64,000 bases of DNA from Rickettsiella endosymbiont of Dermanyssus gallinae (GTDB taxonomy: Bacteria > Pseudomonadota > Gammaproteobacteria > Diplorickettsiales > Diplorickettsiaceae), in the NCBI RefSeq assembly GCF_019285595.1, contig NZ_CP079094.1, positions 992,001 through 1,056,000 on the forward strand, given 5' to 3'. Made by a program: the position numbers and the translations under genes. Below, one piece after another: positions 54,467 to 63,649 of the stretch (position 1 is the first letter of the stretch; each line of letters begins with the position of its first letter). The notes beneath the pieces were generated by a model that had not been told where the DNA came from, searched no databases, and worked only from the letters and a program-made list of their open reading frames with translations.

Positions 54467-54928
54467 TTATTCTTTATTCTGCCTACGTTGTAAAAAAAAA
54501 GCTTTTAATAATTGCGCTGACTCCTGCGCTAAAGGACCTTCTGTGACAGAAAAATGATGGTTGATTCCTTTCATTTGTAAAATATTAAATAGACTACCTA
54601 AAGCACCCAGTCGCTGGTCAGGCGCCGCAAAAACAAGACGCTTAATTCTAGCTTGAATCATAGCGCCTACACACATGGGACATGGTTCTAATGTAACGTA
54701 AAGCGTTGCCTCTAATAAGCGATGATTTTTTATTAATTTTGCGGCTTGACGTAGCGCGAGAATTTCTGCATGGGCAGTCGGATCACATTGGCTAATGGTT
54801 TGATTATAAGCACTGGCAATAACGTGATCGTTGACCACTAAAACAGCGCCTACCGGTACTTCCTGTTGTTTTTTTGCCTCCTCAGCACATGCCAAGGCCT
54901 GCTGCATATAATGCGTATCGTTATTCAC
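54467..54928 (-). CDS. tadA: tRNA-specific adenosine deaminase
   Basis: Converts A34 to inosine in tRNA-Arg(ACG). The zinc and catalytic motif HAE (CDPTAHAEILAL) and PCPMC (TLEPCPMCVGAMIQ) are intact. 153 residues is normal. It follows tRNA-Ser by about 140 bases and is probably monocistronic. Confidence 0.94.
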   Translation of the reverse strand: MNNDTHYMQQALACAEEAKKQQEVPVGAVLVVNDHVIASAYNQTISQCDPTAHAEILALRQAAKLIKNHRLLEATLYVTLEPCPMCVGAMIQARIKRLVFAAPDQRLGALGSLFNILQMKGINHHFSVTEGPLAQESAQLLKAFFLQRRQNKE

Positions 54929-54939
54929 TTTATTTTACT

Positions 54940-55051
54940 GGATATCCCGCGATCAACCCCTGACGATTCTTTGGTCAATCCTTTGGTCAAGCCAAAGGAC
55001 AACGGTCAAAGAATGGCGGCCAGATAATAGTGTGATCGCGAAACGATATCC
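54940..55051. repeat. 112-bp nested hairpin repeat
   Basis: Nested arms: GGATATC/GATATCC at the ends, CGCGATCA/TGATCGCG, ATTCTTTG/CAAAGAAT and CCTTTGG/CCAAAGG at the centre. It lies between tadA and the Cys-tailed membrane protein and has no coding potential. The left end resembles 53011-53050, so it belongs to an interspersed family. Confidence 0.6.
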
Positions 55052-55061
55052 TCAAGCCTAT

Positions 55062-55295
55062 TTAGCTTTTGCATCCACATTGTTTACAATGTTCACAAGG
55101 GCATTTACAACTCTTGCCGCGATGGCAACATAGGTACTTAATTAATGCACCTACCGCCAAAACAGGCAACATAATATCAAAAAAACGCGAGGTCATGACG
55201 ATATAATCAACCGAATCCGGTTTAGCAACACTGGCTGCAAAGGCCATGATAATAGCGATAATAATAATAATGGCTGGGAAAAATCGACGGCACAT
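55062..55295 (-). CDS. Small two-span membrane protein with a Cys-rich tail (77 aa)
   Basis: Hydrophobic segments at about residues 5-24 and 38-58 are followed by a basic tail with seven cysteines (CCHRGKSCKCPCEHCKQCGC contains most). The pattern CxCxxCxxCxC suggests binding of zinc or another metal, or a cysteine-dense anchor. AGGAGAG precedes the ATG. There is no known family; the hairpin repeat follows its stop. Confidence 0.65.
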   Translation of the reverse strand: MCRRFFPAIIIIIAIIMAFAASVAKPDSVDYIVMTSRFFDIMLPVLAVGALIKYLCCHRGKSCKCPCEHCKQCGCKS

Positions 55296-55451
55296 ACATT
55301 CTCTCCTTTCAGTTTAAGAAGTGGCAAAAAGCAAGGTCATACTATCATAGTCTGAGTTTGGGCTAAATGTTAGGGGTGGCTATCTAATGAACAAGGTCCA
55401 CGATACCGCTAAATATATCTCTGATACGCAGCAAGCTATTCATTACGCTAA

Positions 55452-56348
55452 CTATCCTATTGTATATGAGTATCTTTCTTCATTGCTGAGCGCTTCAATC
55501 GCTTCTTCTATCGCTTCTATGGCTTTTTCCACTTCATCAGGGTGCATACGTGTCATCAGTTTTCTTTTTAAGTCTTCTAAATGAATGGTTTTACTGCTCT
55601 CATTGACGAGCTCTTCCAAAGCCTCTTCTATAGTTTTTCCTACATCACTCTGAATACGTGTCATCAGTTTTCTTTTTAGGTCTTCTAAATGAATGCTTTT
55701 GCTGTCCTCATTGCTGCGCTGTTCAACAACTTCTTCTATTTTCTCACCATAAATACATGTCATAATTTTCTTGATAAGTTCTTCTGAATTAACGGGGTTT
55801 AGGTGAATGCCTTCTACTAGTTCTGCTATCCATCTGCCAAACTTTAGTCCTAACGCGTCATCATAAAATACATTCAAAATAAAAATCGTCGTAGAAATCG
55901 AAATAATACAAAAGCTGAAAACACCTAAATAAGGGTGAAAAATGAATGGATAAATAACAATAACCGCACAAAAAACACTACCTAAACAACAAGATCCGAT
56001 GCTTCCTACTAATACTCCCCAATAACCTATATATTCAAATAAATCATTTCTTATATAGCCCGCTATGTTTTTTAACAGCTCAATTTCTTCGGGATATGCT
56101 TCTAGAAAGCTTAAGGCTTCCGCAACTAAATTACCGTCACAATGTCTGGGTAATAGGGATTTGTAAAATACTATTCGCATTCCTTTTTTTATGCTTGTGG
56201 TATTTGTTGTTTTTGCTCTGTCTGTGAAGATTGGTTTAGCGCTTTTATCTGACCAGAAGCTGACTGCAAGTGATTGATTCTGTAAAACAGATTTGAATTG
56301 CTGTTCATAATACTTATCAAATAGATATTCTTCTTTCTTCTCACTCAT
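55452..56348 (-). CDS. Paralogous membrane-protein family, member C (298 aa, internal tandem repeat)
   Basis: Third gene of a tandem family. Shared landmarks with its neighbours: N-terminal YLFDKYYEQQFKSVL...SLAV, SLLPRHC...LVAEALSFLE, IGYW before two hydrophobic segments (about residues 115-175), then LGLKFGRWIAELVEGIHLNP. The C-terminal part carries a direct repeat of about 35 residues (SKSIHLEDLKRKLMTRIQSD and SKTIHLEDLKRKLMTRMHPD), unique to this member and also visible in the DNA. No signal peptide. The function is unknown. Confidence 0.72.
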   Translation of the reverse strand: MSEKKEEYLFDKYYEQQFKSVLQNQSLAVSFWSDKSAKPIFTDRAKTTNTTSIKKGMRIVFYKSLLPRHCDGNLVAEALSFLEAYPEEIELLKNIAGYIRNDLFEYIGYWGVLVGSIGSCCLGSVFCAVIVIYPFIFHPYLGVFSFCIISISTTIFILNVFYDDALGLKFGRWIAELVEGIHLNPVNSEELIKKIMTCIYGEKIEEVVEQRSNEDSKSIHLEDLKRKLMTRIQSDVGKTIEEALEELVNESSKTIHLEDLKRKLMTRMHPDEVEKAIEAIEEAIEALSNEERYSYTIG

Positions 56349-56437
56349 AGGTATAAGTCACCTTTTGTAAGAACGGATTATTTTTACGTGTAGCAAAACC
56401 AGCGTGTAAGAAAAAAATAATTTTTTATTACACATCT

Positions 56438-57295
56438 TTACCTATTTTTTGGCATTGCTTGGAAACTAGCATCTATGTTACCTGGCGCATCCCGAACTGT
56501 TAAGTCAGCATCGTTGCTAAATAACAATGAAGGATAAATCTTAGCAAAAGTCGCTGTTTGCTCTGTGGCTGTCCCTGACACAGGAGATTCTAAACGTTTT
56601 TTAGCTTGGGTAATATTATTCGTCATAGGCGTGTCGCTTAGTTCAAGTACGTGTCCTAGCCTTTTATCACACGGCGATGTTTTAGATTGTTCATTAATAA
56701 ACTCATTAAGCTTTTCATCAAGTGCTTGTAGATTAACCGGTTGCTTAATACCCCTTGCAAGCTCTTCAATCCACCTTCCAACTTTTAGCCCTAAATGGTC
56801 TAAGCTCTTATTCAATAAAAGAGAAATACTAATAGGAATGCTAAAAATAACAAGAAAAGTAGATAAATAAGCAGTGATAGGATTAAGAACAAAGAGAAGA
56901 GGAAAACAAACAGCAAAAACCGCAAAACTAAAAGCGTAAGGGGAAACAAAGAAGAATATTGCTATTAGTCCCAATCCCGACCAATACCCTATCCGCCCAA
57001 AGCGATTATTTTTTGTATAGTCCCCTAATGTTTTTAAAAGATTAAGGTTCTCGGGATTTTTTTCTAAACTCGCTAAGGCATGTTCAACTAATTCTGGATT
57101 ACAATGTCTGGGTAATCGCGATTCAGAAACCGTTATCGTTATCTTTCTTTTTACTCGTTCCCCTGCCTCTGTTTCTAAAGGCAAGAACTTATCAGATAAA
57201 CTAATATGAAATGCCAGTGATTCACCCCATAGAGCAGATATTAGTTGTTCTCTATAACACTCAGTAAATATATATTCCTTAGCATTGGCAGACAT
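56438..57295 (-). CDS. Paralogous membrane-protein family, member B (285 aa)
   Basis: Shares the architecture of the flanking genes: YIFTECYREQLISALWGESL, SRLPRHCNPELVEHALASLE, NPENLNLLKTLGDYTKN, RIGYW, a long hydrophobic region (about residues 105-170) and LGLKVGRWIEELARGI. The C-terminal 80 residues are hydrophilic and unlike those of the paralogues. This is the pattern of a bilobed hydrophobic hairpin with both ends on one side of a membrane. No known family is recognised. Confidence 0.72.
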   Translation of the reverse strand: MSANAKEYIFTECYREQLISALWGESLAFHISLSDKFLPLETEAGERVKRKITITVSESRLPRHCNPELVEHALASLEKNPENLNLLKTLGDYTKNNRFGRIGYWSGLGLIAIFFFVSPYAFSFAVFAVCFPLLFVLNPITAYLSTFLVIFSIPISISLLLNKSLDHLGLKVGRWIEELARGIKQPVNLQALDEKLNEFINEQSKTSPCDKRLGHVLELSDTPMTNNITQAKKRLESPVSGTATEQTATFAKIYPSLLFSNDADLTVRDAPGNIDASFQAMPKNR

Positions 57296-57330
57296 AAATT
57301 CCCTTTTTTAATTTAAATTAACTCTTAATA

Positions 57331-58062
57331 TCAGTTGCTATAGAGAGCGCTAGAATACTCCCTGACGTTATCATAGGTGTTATTTACTGAATCTTGATAC
57401 TCCGTTTCTAACTTAGGGTAAAGAGGAAAAAAGGAATAAGGTGGCGGCGGTGCGCTAGGATGTGTAGTCGCCCGCTGGATTTCCTTATAAGCCGCTTCGC
57501 CAATATGTTCTGCTGCTTTGCCATTACCGATAAGCGCGATAAGGTTCTCTTCCAGTTTTGCTAGATTTGCCGGCTCTAGGTGAGCACCTTCGCTAAGATA
57601 CGCTACCAATCTACCAAGCTTTTTTTCTAAATAATTGTCATGAAAAAGACTAGATAGGATAAGCGCACAAGCAGCAACCGATAAAATAAGCGGTACGTCA
57701 GCAACAATACAGGTCGCGATCAACCCCCATTTTACACCGCTGATGAAAGAGTATCCTATACGTTCGGAATAGCCATTCTCTACATAATCTGCAAATGTTT
57801 TTAATAATTGAACATTATTAGGAACCATTTCTAAGCTCGCTAAAGCTTCCTCTACGAGTTCTAACTTACAGTAGCTAGGTAACAAACCCTTACAAAAGGT
57901 TATTTTCGTTACTTTTCCTGCTTCTTTTATCCCCGTTGTTTCTGATATGAGATAACCTTTAAATGATTCAAAATTAAATGCAAAAGAGCGATTCAGTAAT
58001 GTATGCTTCAACCGATCGGCATGATACTTAGAAAATATATAACTTTCTTTTTTTATAATCAT
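57331..58062 (-). CDS. Paralogous membrane-protein family, member A (243 aa, Pro-rich tail)
   Basis: First gene of the trio in transcription order. Family landmarks: YIFSKYHADRLKHTLLNRSF, LLPSYCKLELVEEALASLEM, NVQLLKTFADYVENG, RIGYS, two hydrophobic segments (about residues 108-142), KKLGRLVAYLSEGAHLEPAN. The C-terminal tail differs and contains PSAPPPPYS, which holds both a PSAP and a PPPY motif. No signal peptide. Membership of a host-membrane-directed family is inference. Confidence 0.72.
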   Translation of the reverse strand: MIIKKESYIFSKYHADRLKHTLLNRSFAFNFESFKGYLISETTGIKEAGKVTKITFCKGLLPSYCKLELVEEALASLEMVPNNVQLLKTFADYVENGYSERIGYSFISGVKWGLIATCIVADVPLILSVAACALILSSLFHDNYLEKKLGRLVAYLSEGAHLEPANLAKLEENLIALIGNGKAAEHIGEAAYKEIQRATTHPSAPPPPYSFFPLYPKLETEYQDSVNNTYDNVREYSSALYSN

Positions 58063-58249
58063 AAATTACCTTCCGTAAGGATTAACCATCCCTAGCCATT
58101 GTATCAAATTAATTAATTAATAAAAAAATCAATTCTTTTTACGACAGAACGTTTAAAAAGCTGAAATAGATTATTAGAAAAAAATGAAGAGAGCTAGTAT
58201 AGGTTGACTTACTAGAAACACAGTGTCGTTTTTTTTGATTTGTAAAAAA

Positions 58250-58993
58250 TTATTTGCGTCTTTGCCTGAGCACTTCAAACAAACAAATACCTGCAGCGAC
58301 AGAAACATTCAAACTTTCAACTGCGCCTTGCATGGGAATCGCCAATAAACCATCACAAAGTTCTTTGCTAAGGCGTCTTAATCCTTTGTCTTCTGCACCC
58401 AACACTAGACCTATAGGACCTTTTAAATCCATCTCATAAAGGGATTGCTTGGCAGTGCCATCTAAACCATAAATCCATATGCCTTGGCTTTTTAATTTAC
58501 GTAAGGTAGTGGCTAGATTAATCACGGTGAATACGGGGGTTGTTTCAGCCGCACCCACCGCAATTTTTCGTACCGTGGGCGTCAAACCCACGGATCGATC
58601 CTGTGTAATAACAACTGCATCCACACCCGCTGCATTAGCCGAACGTAGGCACGCACCTAAATTATGTGGATCTTGAATTTCATCTAATAATAATAAAAAA
58701 GGCGCTTTCTCTAAGCTATCAATGAATTGAAATAAATCTTTTTCGTCTTTCGCCGGAAGCAATTTTACTTCGACTAATATACCCTGATGACGTTCGCCAG
58801 CTGTCCATTTATCTAAAGTCGCTCGGGGTACGATTTGTAAAGGGATATGTTGTCTTTCGGCTAAGCTAACAATGGATTCTAAACGTTTATCTTCTCGACC
58901 TTCTTGGCGATAAAGTTGTAATACCCTTTCTGGCGACTTTTGCAAAATCGCTTCTACGGCATGAACGCCAAAAATAAATTCTTTTTTCAGCAT
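58250..58993 (-). CDS. rlmB: 23S rRNA (guanosine-2251-2'-O)-methyltransferase
   Basis: A SPOUT-class enzyme with the N-terminal L30e-like substrate-binding domain (FIFGVHAVEAIL) and the knotted catalytic domain: LLLDEIQDPHNLGACLRSAN (motif 1), GLVLGAEDKGLRRL (motif 2) and IPMQGAVESLNVSVAAGICL (motif 3). 247 residues. It starts three bases after rnr, the order found in E. coli. Confidence 0.95.
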   Translation of the reverse strand: MLKKEFIFGVHAVEAILQKSPERVLQLYRQEGREDKRLESIVSLAERQHIPLQIVPRATLDKWTAGERHQGILVEVKLLPAKDEKDLFQFIDSLEKAPFLLLLDEIQDPHNLGACLRSANAAGVDAVVITQDRSVGLTPTVRKIAVGAAETTPVFTVINLATTLRKLKSQGIWIYGLDGTAKQSLYEMDLKGPIGLVLGAEDKGLRRLSKELCDGLLAIPMQGAVESLNVSVAAGICLFEVLRQRRK

Positions 58994-58996
58994 AGT

Positions 58997-61243
58997 TTAT
59001 TTTTTATCGAAATATTTTTTCTTTTTTTTCTTTTTTTTGAAAGTATTAACACTTTTTGTTTGTTCTTCATCCGCTAACTCAAAATCAATCTTGCGCTGAT
59101 CGAGGTCCACACGCCCTACTTTAACCCGCACACTATCGCTTAAACGATAGGTAATGCCACTACGTTCACCAAATAAACGGTGTTTTTTTGCATCAAATTG
59201 ATAATAATCATTATGCAAAGCGGTCACATGCACTAGACCTTCTACATAGATATTTTTAAGCTCTACAAATAAGCCAAAACCCGTCACATTGGTAATCAAA
59301 CCCTCAAACGTTTCGCCTACTCGATCGCGCATAAATTCACATTTGAGCCAATCTAACACTTCTCTTGTCGCTTCATCCGCACGCCGTTCTGTGGTTGAAC
59401 AATGTTCACCTAAACGGCTAATGCTGACTAAATCATACATAAATTTTTTCGGTTTGCGTTTGGCTAGCACGTGTCGAATTGCGCGGTGAACAACTAAATC
59501 CGGATAACGACGGATCGGCGAAGTAAAATGCGCATAAGCATCAAAGGCAAGACCAAAATGGCCGATATTATCGGGGCTATACACCGCTTGGCTTAAAGAA
59601 CGTAACAGTACGGTTTGGATCAGATGGGCATCCGGCCTATCTGCAATCGATTTTAAAAAGACTGAATAATCCCCAGGCTTTGGAACCTTTCCGCCGGGTA
59701 AACGCAACCCTAGTTCTGCTAAAAATGATTTTAAATCTGCTAATTTTTCTGCAGCGGGCACTGCATGGATTCGAAATAAGGTAGGCACTTTCGCTTTTAT
59801 TAAAAAATGTGCGGCTGAAACGTTGGCCAGCAACATACATTCTTCAATGATACGATGTGCCACCGTACGTTCGGTAGGAACAATCTGTTTTATTTTACGA
59901 TTCGGACCAAAAATAACGCGTGTTTCAGTGGTTTCGAAATCAATAGCACCACGTTTTTCACGACTTTCTCTTAACAACTGATATAAAGCATGCAAATCCT
60001 GTAAATGTGGAAATACCGCTTTATAAGCCGGTGGACATTTTTTATTGTCTAACCACGCCGCTACGTCGTTATAAATCAGTCGTGCACGTGAATGAATAAC
60101 GGCCGGATAAAATTCAAAGCGTTTGAGCTCACCCTTCGGTGAAATCAACATATCGCAAACCATACATAAACGATTGACCTTGGGCTTTAAAGAACAAAGT
60201 TCATTTGAAAGAACTTCTGGCAACATAGGCACCACGGTATTCGGAAAGTAAACCGAATTACCGCGCGCCTGCGCTTCTTTATCTAATTCACTGCTTGGAT
60301 TAACATAATGGCTCACGTCGGCAATCGCAACGACTAAACGCCATTGTTTTTTTTGCCGTTCACAATACACCGCATCATCAAAATCTCGGGCATCGGCACC
60401 ATCAATCGTAACAAAGGGCAGTGATTGCAAATCTCGGCGATCTTTCTCGTCAGTGGGTAAAAAACCTTCTTCAAACTGTGTCATTTCAGCTTGTACGGCA
60501 TCGGGCCAGGTATGCGGAATATTATAATTACGAATCGCTACCTCGATCTCCAGACCGGGTGCCATATGATCACCCAATATTTCCGTAATGCAGCCTATCG
60601 CTTGCTTACGAAAGCTGGGATAACTGACAATTTCTACAACAACAATTTGGCCTTCTTTCGCTTTTATTTGTTCTTCTGGGCTCAGCAAAATATCTTGTGC
60701 AATACGGGTATTAGAAGGGACAACAAAATCAACGCCTTTTTCAGAAAAAAAGCGACCTACGAGTGAGGGTGTATTTCGTTCTAAAACTTCCGCAATAACG
60801 CCTTCGCGACGATTTCGCTTATCCGTACCCACCACTCGCGCTAAAGCGCGATCGCCATGAAAAACACACTGCATTTGCCGTGCGCTCAGGTATAAATCAT
60901 CGCTACCATCATCCGGAACAAGAAAACCAAAGCCATCTTTATGACCAATGATGCGCCCGCGTAGCAAATTCATTTTATCGGGCAAACCGTAACCATCACG
61001 GCGAGTTAAAACAATTTGTCCATCACGCTCCATCGCCCGTAAACGACGACGTAAGGCTTCTTCCTGTTCAGGATCGTCCTGTTTTAAACCTAAGGCTTGA
61101 AATAATTCCTCACGCTTAACCAGATGACCACATTTTTTGAGATAATCTAAGATATATTCTCGGCTTGGAATGGGATTACTGTACTTTTCTGCTTCGCGCT
61201 TCGCAAACGGATCCACGAGTAGGGGTTTCGATTTTTTACCCAT
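58997..61243 (-). CDS. rnr: Ribonuclease R
   Basis: A processive 3'-to-5' exoribonuclease that degrades structured RNA. N-terminal HTH and cold-shock domains, the RNB catalytic domain with the acidic cluster DGADARDFDDAVY, and a C-terminal S1 domain with a very Lys-rich end. ATG 61243 gives 748 residues and MGKKSK; a TTG start eight codons upstream is less likely. It is followed by rlmB. Confidence 0.95.
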   Translation of the reverse strand: MGKKSKPLLVDPFAKREAEKYSNPIPSREYILDYLKKCGHLVKREELFQALGLKQDDPEQEEALRRRLRAMERDGQIVLTRRDGYGLPDKMNLLRGRIIGHKDGFGFLVPDDGSDDLYLSARQMQCVFHGDRALARVVGTDKRNRREGVIAEVLERNTPSLVGRFFSEKGVDFVVPSNTRIAQDILLSPEEQIKAKEGQIVVVEIVSYPSFRKQAIGCITEILGDHMAPGLEIEVAIRNYNIPHTWPDAVQAEMTQFEEGFLPTDEKDRRDLQSLPFVTIDGADARDFDDAVYCERQKKQWRLVVAIADVSHYVNPSSELDKEAQARGNSVYFPNTVVPMLPEVLSNELCSLKPKVNRLCMVCDMLISPKGELKRFEFYPAVIHSRARLIYNDVAAWLDNKKCPPAYKAVFPHLQDLHALYQLLRESREKRGAIDFETTETRVIFGPNRKIKQIVPTERTVAHRIIEECMLLANVSAAHFLIKAKVPTLFRIHAVPAAEKLADLKSFLAELGLRLPGGKVPKPGDYSVFLKSIADRPDAHLIQTVLLRSLSQAVYSPDNIGHFGLAFDAYAHFTSPIRRYPDLVVHRAIRHVLAKRKPKKFMYDLVSISRLGEHCSTTERRADEATREVLDWLKCEFMRDRVGETFEGLITNVTGFGLFVELKNIYVEGLVHVTALHNDYYQFDAKKHRLFGERSGITYRLSDSVRVKVGRVDLDQRKIDFELADEEQTKSVNTFKKKKKKKKYFDKK

Positions 61244-61279
61244 AAATCTCACAATTCTCTCTATCAATGTATTTTTATC

Positions 61280-62026
61280 CTAGACTAAATTTAGCGAGAT
61301 GTCGCCATAAGTGGCTTGAAGCAATGTTAAAGCAACTAAGCCAGCGGTTTCGGTTCGTAAAATGCGTGGACCTAATTGAAGTGGAAGATAACCCGCGGCG
61401 AGAGCACTATTCATTTCACTGCTAGACCATCCTCCTTCAGGACCCACTAACACCGCCGCACAATGACATGATTTAGCCAATTGAGGAAGTGTTTGTGTTG
61501 CATTAGGTGCCAAAATGATACGAATGTCGGCTTTTATCTGCTCCAGGGCTGTTTTAAAGGTAACCGCTCGGGCAACTGTGGGTATTTTGGTTCTCCCAGA
61601 CTGCTCACAGGCATTAATCATGATGGCTTGCCAATGGGATAAGCGCTTTTCCCAGCGCTCTGGTGATAATTTCGGCAACAAACAACGTTCTGTTATCAAA
61701 GGGATAATATGTGTTACGCCCAATTCTACTGACTTTTGCAACACATAATCCATTTTTTCAGGTTTAACGATAGTCTGTGCCAAAATGACCTGTAGTGAAG
61801 ATTCACTATTAATGGGATTAAATGCACCTATTTGCACAGAAACACTGTTTTTCTGTACCGAAGTAATGCTGGCTTTAAACTCGCCTCCTTCACCATTAAA
61901 TAAAATAAATTCAGCGCCTACGTCTAAACGCAGTACACGCACCAAATGATGCGCCGCTTCTTTCGATAAATGGATTAGCTTACCGCTGGTTAAGGGTTGC
62001 TGTTGATAGATACGCGCAAGACGCAT
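61280..62026 (-). CDS. rsmE: 16S rRNA (uracil-1498-N3)-methyltransferase
   Basis: A SPOUT-class enzyme: N-terminal PUA-like domain (AAHHLVRVLRLDVGAEFILF) and knot motifs AQTIVKPEKMDYVLQKSVEL, ITERCL, VGPEGGWSSSEM, LGPRILRTETAGLVALTLLQ. 248 residues is normal. Divergent from lolB; upstream of rnr in the same direction. Confidence 0.95.
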   Translation of the reverse strand: MRLARIYQQQPLTSGKLIHLSKEAAHHLVRVLRLDVGAEFILFNGEGGEFKASITSVQKNSVSVQIGAFNPINSESSLQVILAQTIVKPEKMDYVLQKSVELGVTHIIPLITERCLLPKLSPERWEKRLSHWQAIMINACEQSGRTKIPTVARAVTFKTALEQIKADIRIILAPNATQTLPQLAKSCHCAAVLVGPEGGWSSSEMNSALAAGYLPLQLGPRILRTETAGLVALTLLQATYGDISLNLV

Positions 62027-62054
62027 AGAATGCTTAAGCCTTAATTTTAAAGTT

Positions 62055-62087
62055 CGTCATTGCGAGCGCGTAGTGCGCGGCAATCCA
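62055..62087. repeat. REP-like short palindrome
   Basis: CGTCATTGCGAGCGCGTAGT continuing GCGCGGCAATCCA has inverted halves (ATTGC/GCAAT; GCGC/GCGC). This CGTCATTGCGAG...GCAATCC type of unit is a common dispersed repeat in several bacterial groups. It occupies the rsmE-lolB divergent gap. Confidence 0.6.
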
Positions 62088-62102
62088 ATTTTGCAATTTT
62101 TT

Positions 62103-62708
62103 ATGATAAAGATTATAGCGCTTATCTTAACGTTTTTTCTCAGTGGCTGCGCAAGTTTTTCGCAACAGCCGTTCCAGACGAATAAGTCAGTTAATCATTA
62201 TCTGCCCTGGGCACAACGTAAAGCCCAACTCACTACCTTACAAAACTGGCAAGCCAATGGCAATATTGCTATTCATGCAAAAGCAGGCTCGGGCGCCAAC
62301 GCTTCATTTAGCTGGCAACAAATTCAACGCAATTATCAACTACGATTATTTGGCCCTTTTGGTGTGCAAAGTATTCTGCTTTCCGGAAATCCACAACAAG
62401 TCACTTTATTTGCGCATAATCAAGTCGTTAGCGCAGACAATGCCGAAAGCCTATTAGCACAACAATCGGGTTTACATCTGCCTGTTTCACAATTGTATTA
62501 TTGGTTACGCGGCCTACCCGCCCCACAATTACGTTATACCATTTTCTTGGATGCCTATAATCGCCTACTCAAATTACGCCAATCCGGTTGGCGCATTGAA
62601 TACTTACATTATACCAATGTAGGAAAACTAGATATTCCCGATCAAATTATACTGACGCATCCACAGTGGAAAGTACGCATTTTAATCACGCATTGGGACA
62701 TTAATTAA
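62103..62708 (+). CDS. lolB: Outer-membrane lipoprotein receptor LolB
   Basis: Accepts lipoproteins from LolA and inserts them in the outer membrane. ATG 62103 gives a lipoprotein signal peptide with lipobox LSGC (Cys16); an earlier alternative start at 62073 would bury this. The body matches LolB (WQANGNIAIHAKAGSGANAS; LYYWLRGLPAP). 201 residues. It ends eight bases before ispE, the usual gammaproteobacterial pairing. Confidence 0.93.
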   Translation: MIKIIALILTFFLSGCASFSQQPFQTNKSVNHYLPWAQRKAQLTTLQNWQANGNIAIHAKAGSGANASFSWQQIQRNYQLRLFGPFGVQSILLSGNPQQVTLFAHNQVVSADNAESLLAQQSGLHLPVSQLYYWLRGLPAPQLRYTIFLDAYNRLLKLRQSGWRIEYLHYTNVGKLDIPDQIILTHPQWKVRILITHWDIN

Positions 62709-62716
62709 TCACTTCA

Positions 62717-63595
62717 ATGAAAAGCTACTGGCCATCACCCGCAAAGCTCAATCTTTTTTTGCATATTGTTGGGCGTCGCAAGGATGGTTATCACGACTTG
62801 CAAACCATTTTCCAATTGCTGGACTATGGTGATGAGCTAACCTTTACGCCACGTTCCGATCAGCAAATTACCTGTACTTGTTTTTCCACGCTTGATCCGG
62901 ATTCAGCCGCAATTATTCCAGAAGAAGACAATTTGGCCATTAAAGCCGTCAGGCTACTACAACAAGCCAAAAACAAAATCGATACTGGCATAGATATACA
63001 TATAGAAAAACGTATCCCTATAGGCGGTGGTTTAGGTGGCGGAAGTTCAAATGCAGCCACCACTTTGCTGGCTTTAAATTATCTTTGGCAATTGAATCTT
63101 TCGCTAGATGAATTACTCAAATTAGGGCTCACATTGGGCGCTGATGTTCCGCTTTTTATTAAAGGCCGCACCAGCTGGGCCGAAGGGATTGGTGAGAAGC
63201 TACAAGCCATTAGCCTAGCAGAAACCTGGTATCTGGTATTGATTCCACCACAAGCTGTTTCCACGGCAAAACTTTTTTCAGATCCCCGATTGACATACAA
63301 CACGACAGCCATCAGAATACAAACGTTTTTAAGCGAACACTTAAAAACAGGTAACGACTTTGAGAGCATTGTCAGGCAAGACTATCCGGTAATAGCAGAA
63401 GCGTTAGATTTTTTAAATCATTTCGCGCCTGCGCGTTTATCTGGAACAGGCTCCTGTATTTTTGCGGCATTAGACACAAAAACACAGGCAGAGCGGTTGC
63501 AAGAAAAAATAAAATCGCGTTATCGAAGTTTTATTAGCAAAGGATTAACAACATCGCCTTTGCATAAAAAACTAGACGCTTTACAAACGCAGTAA
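62717..63595 (+). CDS. ispE: 4-diphosphocytidyl-2-C-methyl-D-erythritol kinase
   Basis: GHMP kinase of the MEP isoprenoid pathway. SPAKLNLFLHIVGRRKDGYH opens the protein, IPIGGGLGGGSSNAATTL is the ATP-binding motif and LSGTGSCIFA is the third conserved motif. 292 residues. Follows lolB and precedes tRNA-Gln and prs. Confidence 0.95.
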   Translation: MKSYWPSPAKLNLFLHIVGRRKDGYHDLQTIFQLLDYGDELTFTPRSDQQITCTCFSTLDPDSAAIIPEEDNLAIKAVRLLQQAKNKIDTGIDIHIEKRIPIGGGLGGGSSNAATTLLALNYLWQLNLSLDELLKLGLTLGADVPLFIKGRTSWAEGIGEKLQAISLAETWYLVLIPPQAVSTAKLFSDPRLTYNTTAIRIQTFLSEHLKTGNDFESIVRQDYPVIAEALDFLNHFAPARLSGTGSCIFAALDTKTQAERLQEKIKSRYRSFISKGLTTSPLHKKLDALQTQ

Positions 63596-63649
63596 TGGAC
63601 TTGAATTCCATGAAATCAAGCGCATGGCACAGTTTGTACACTAAAAAAT

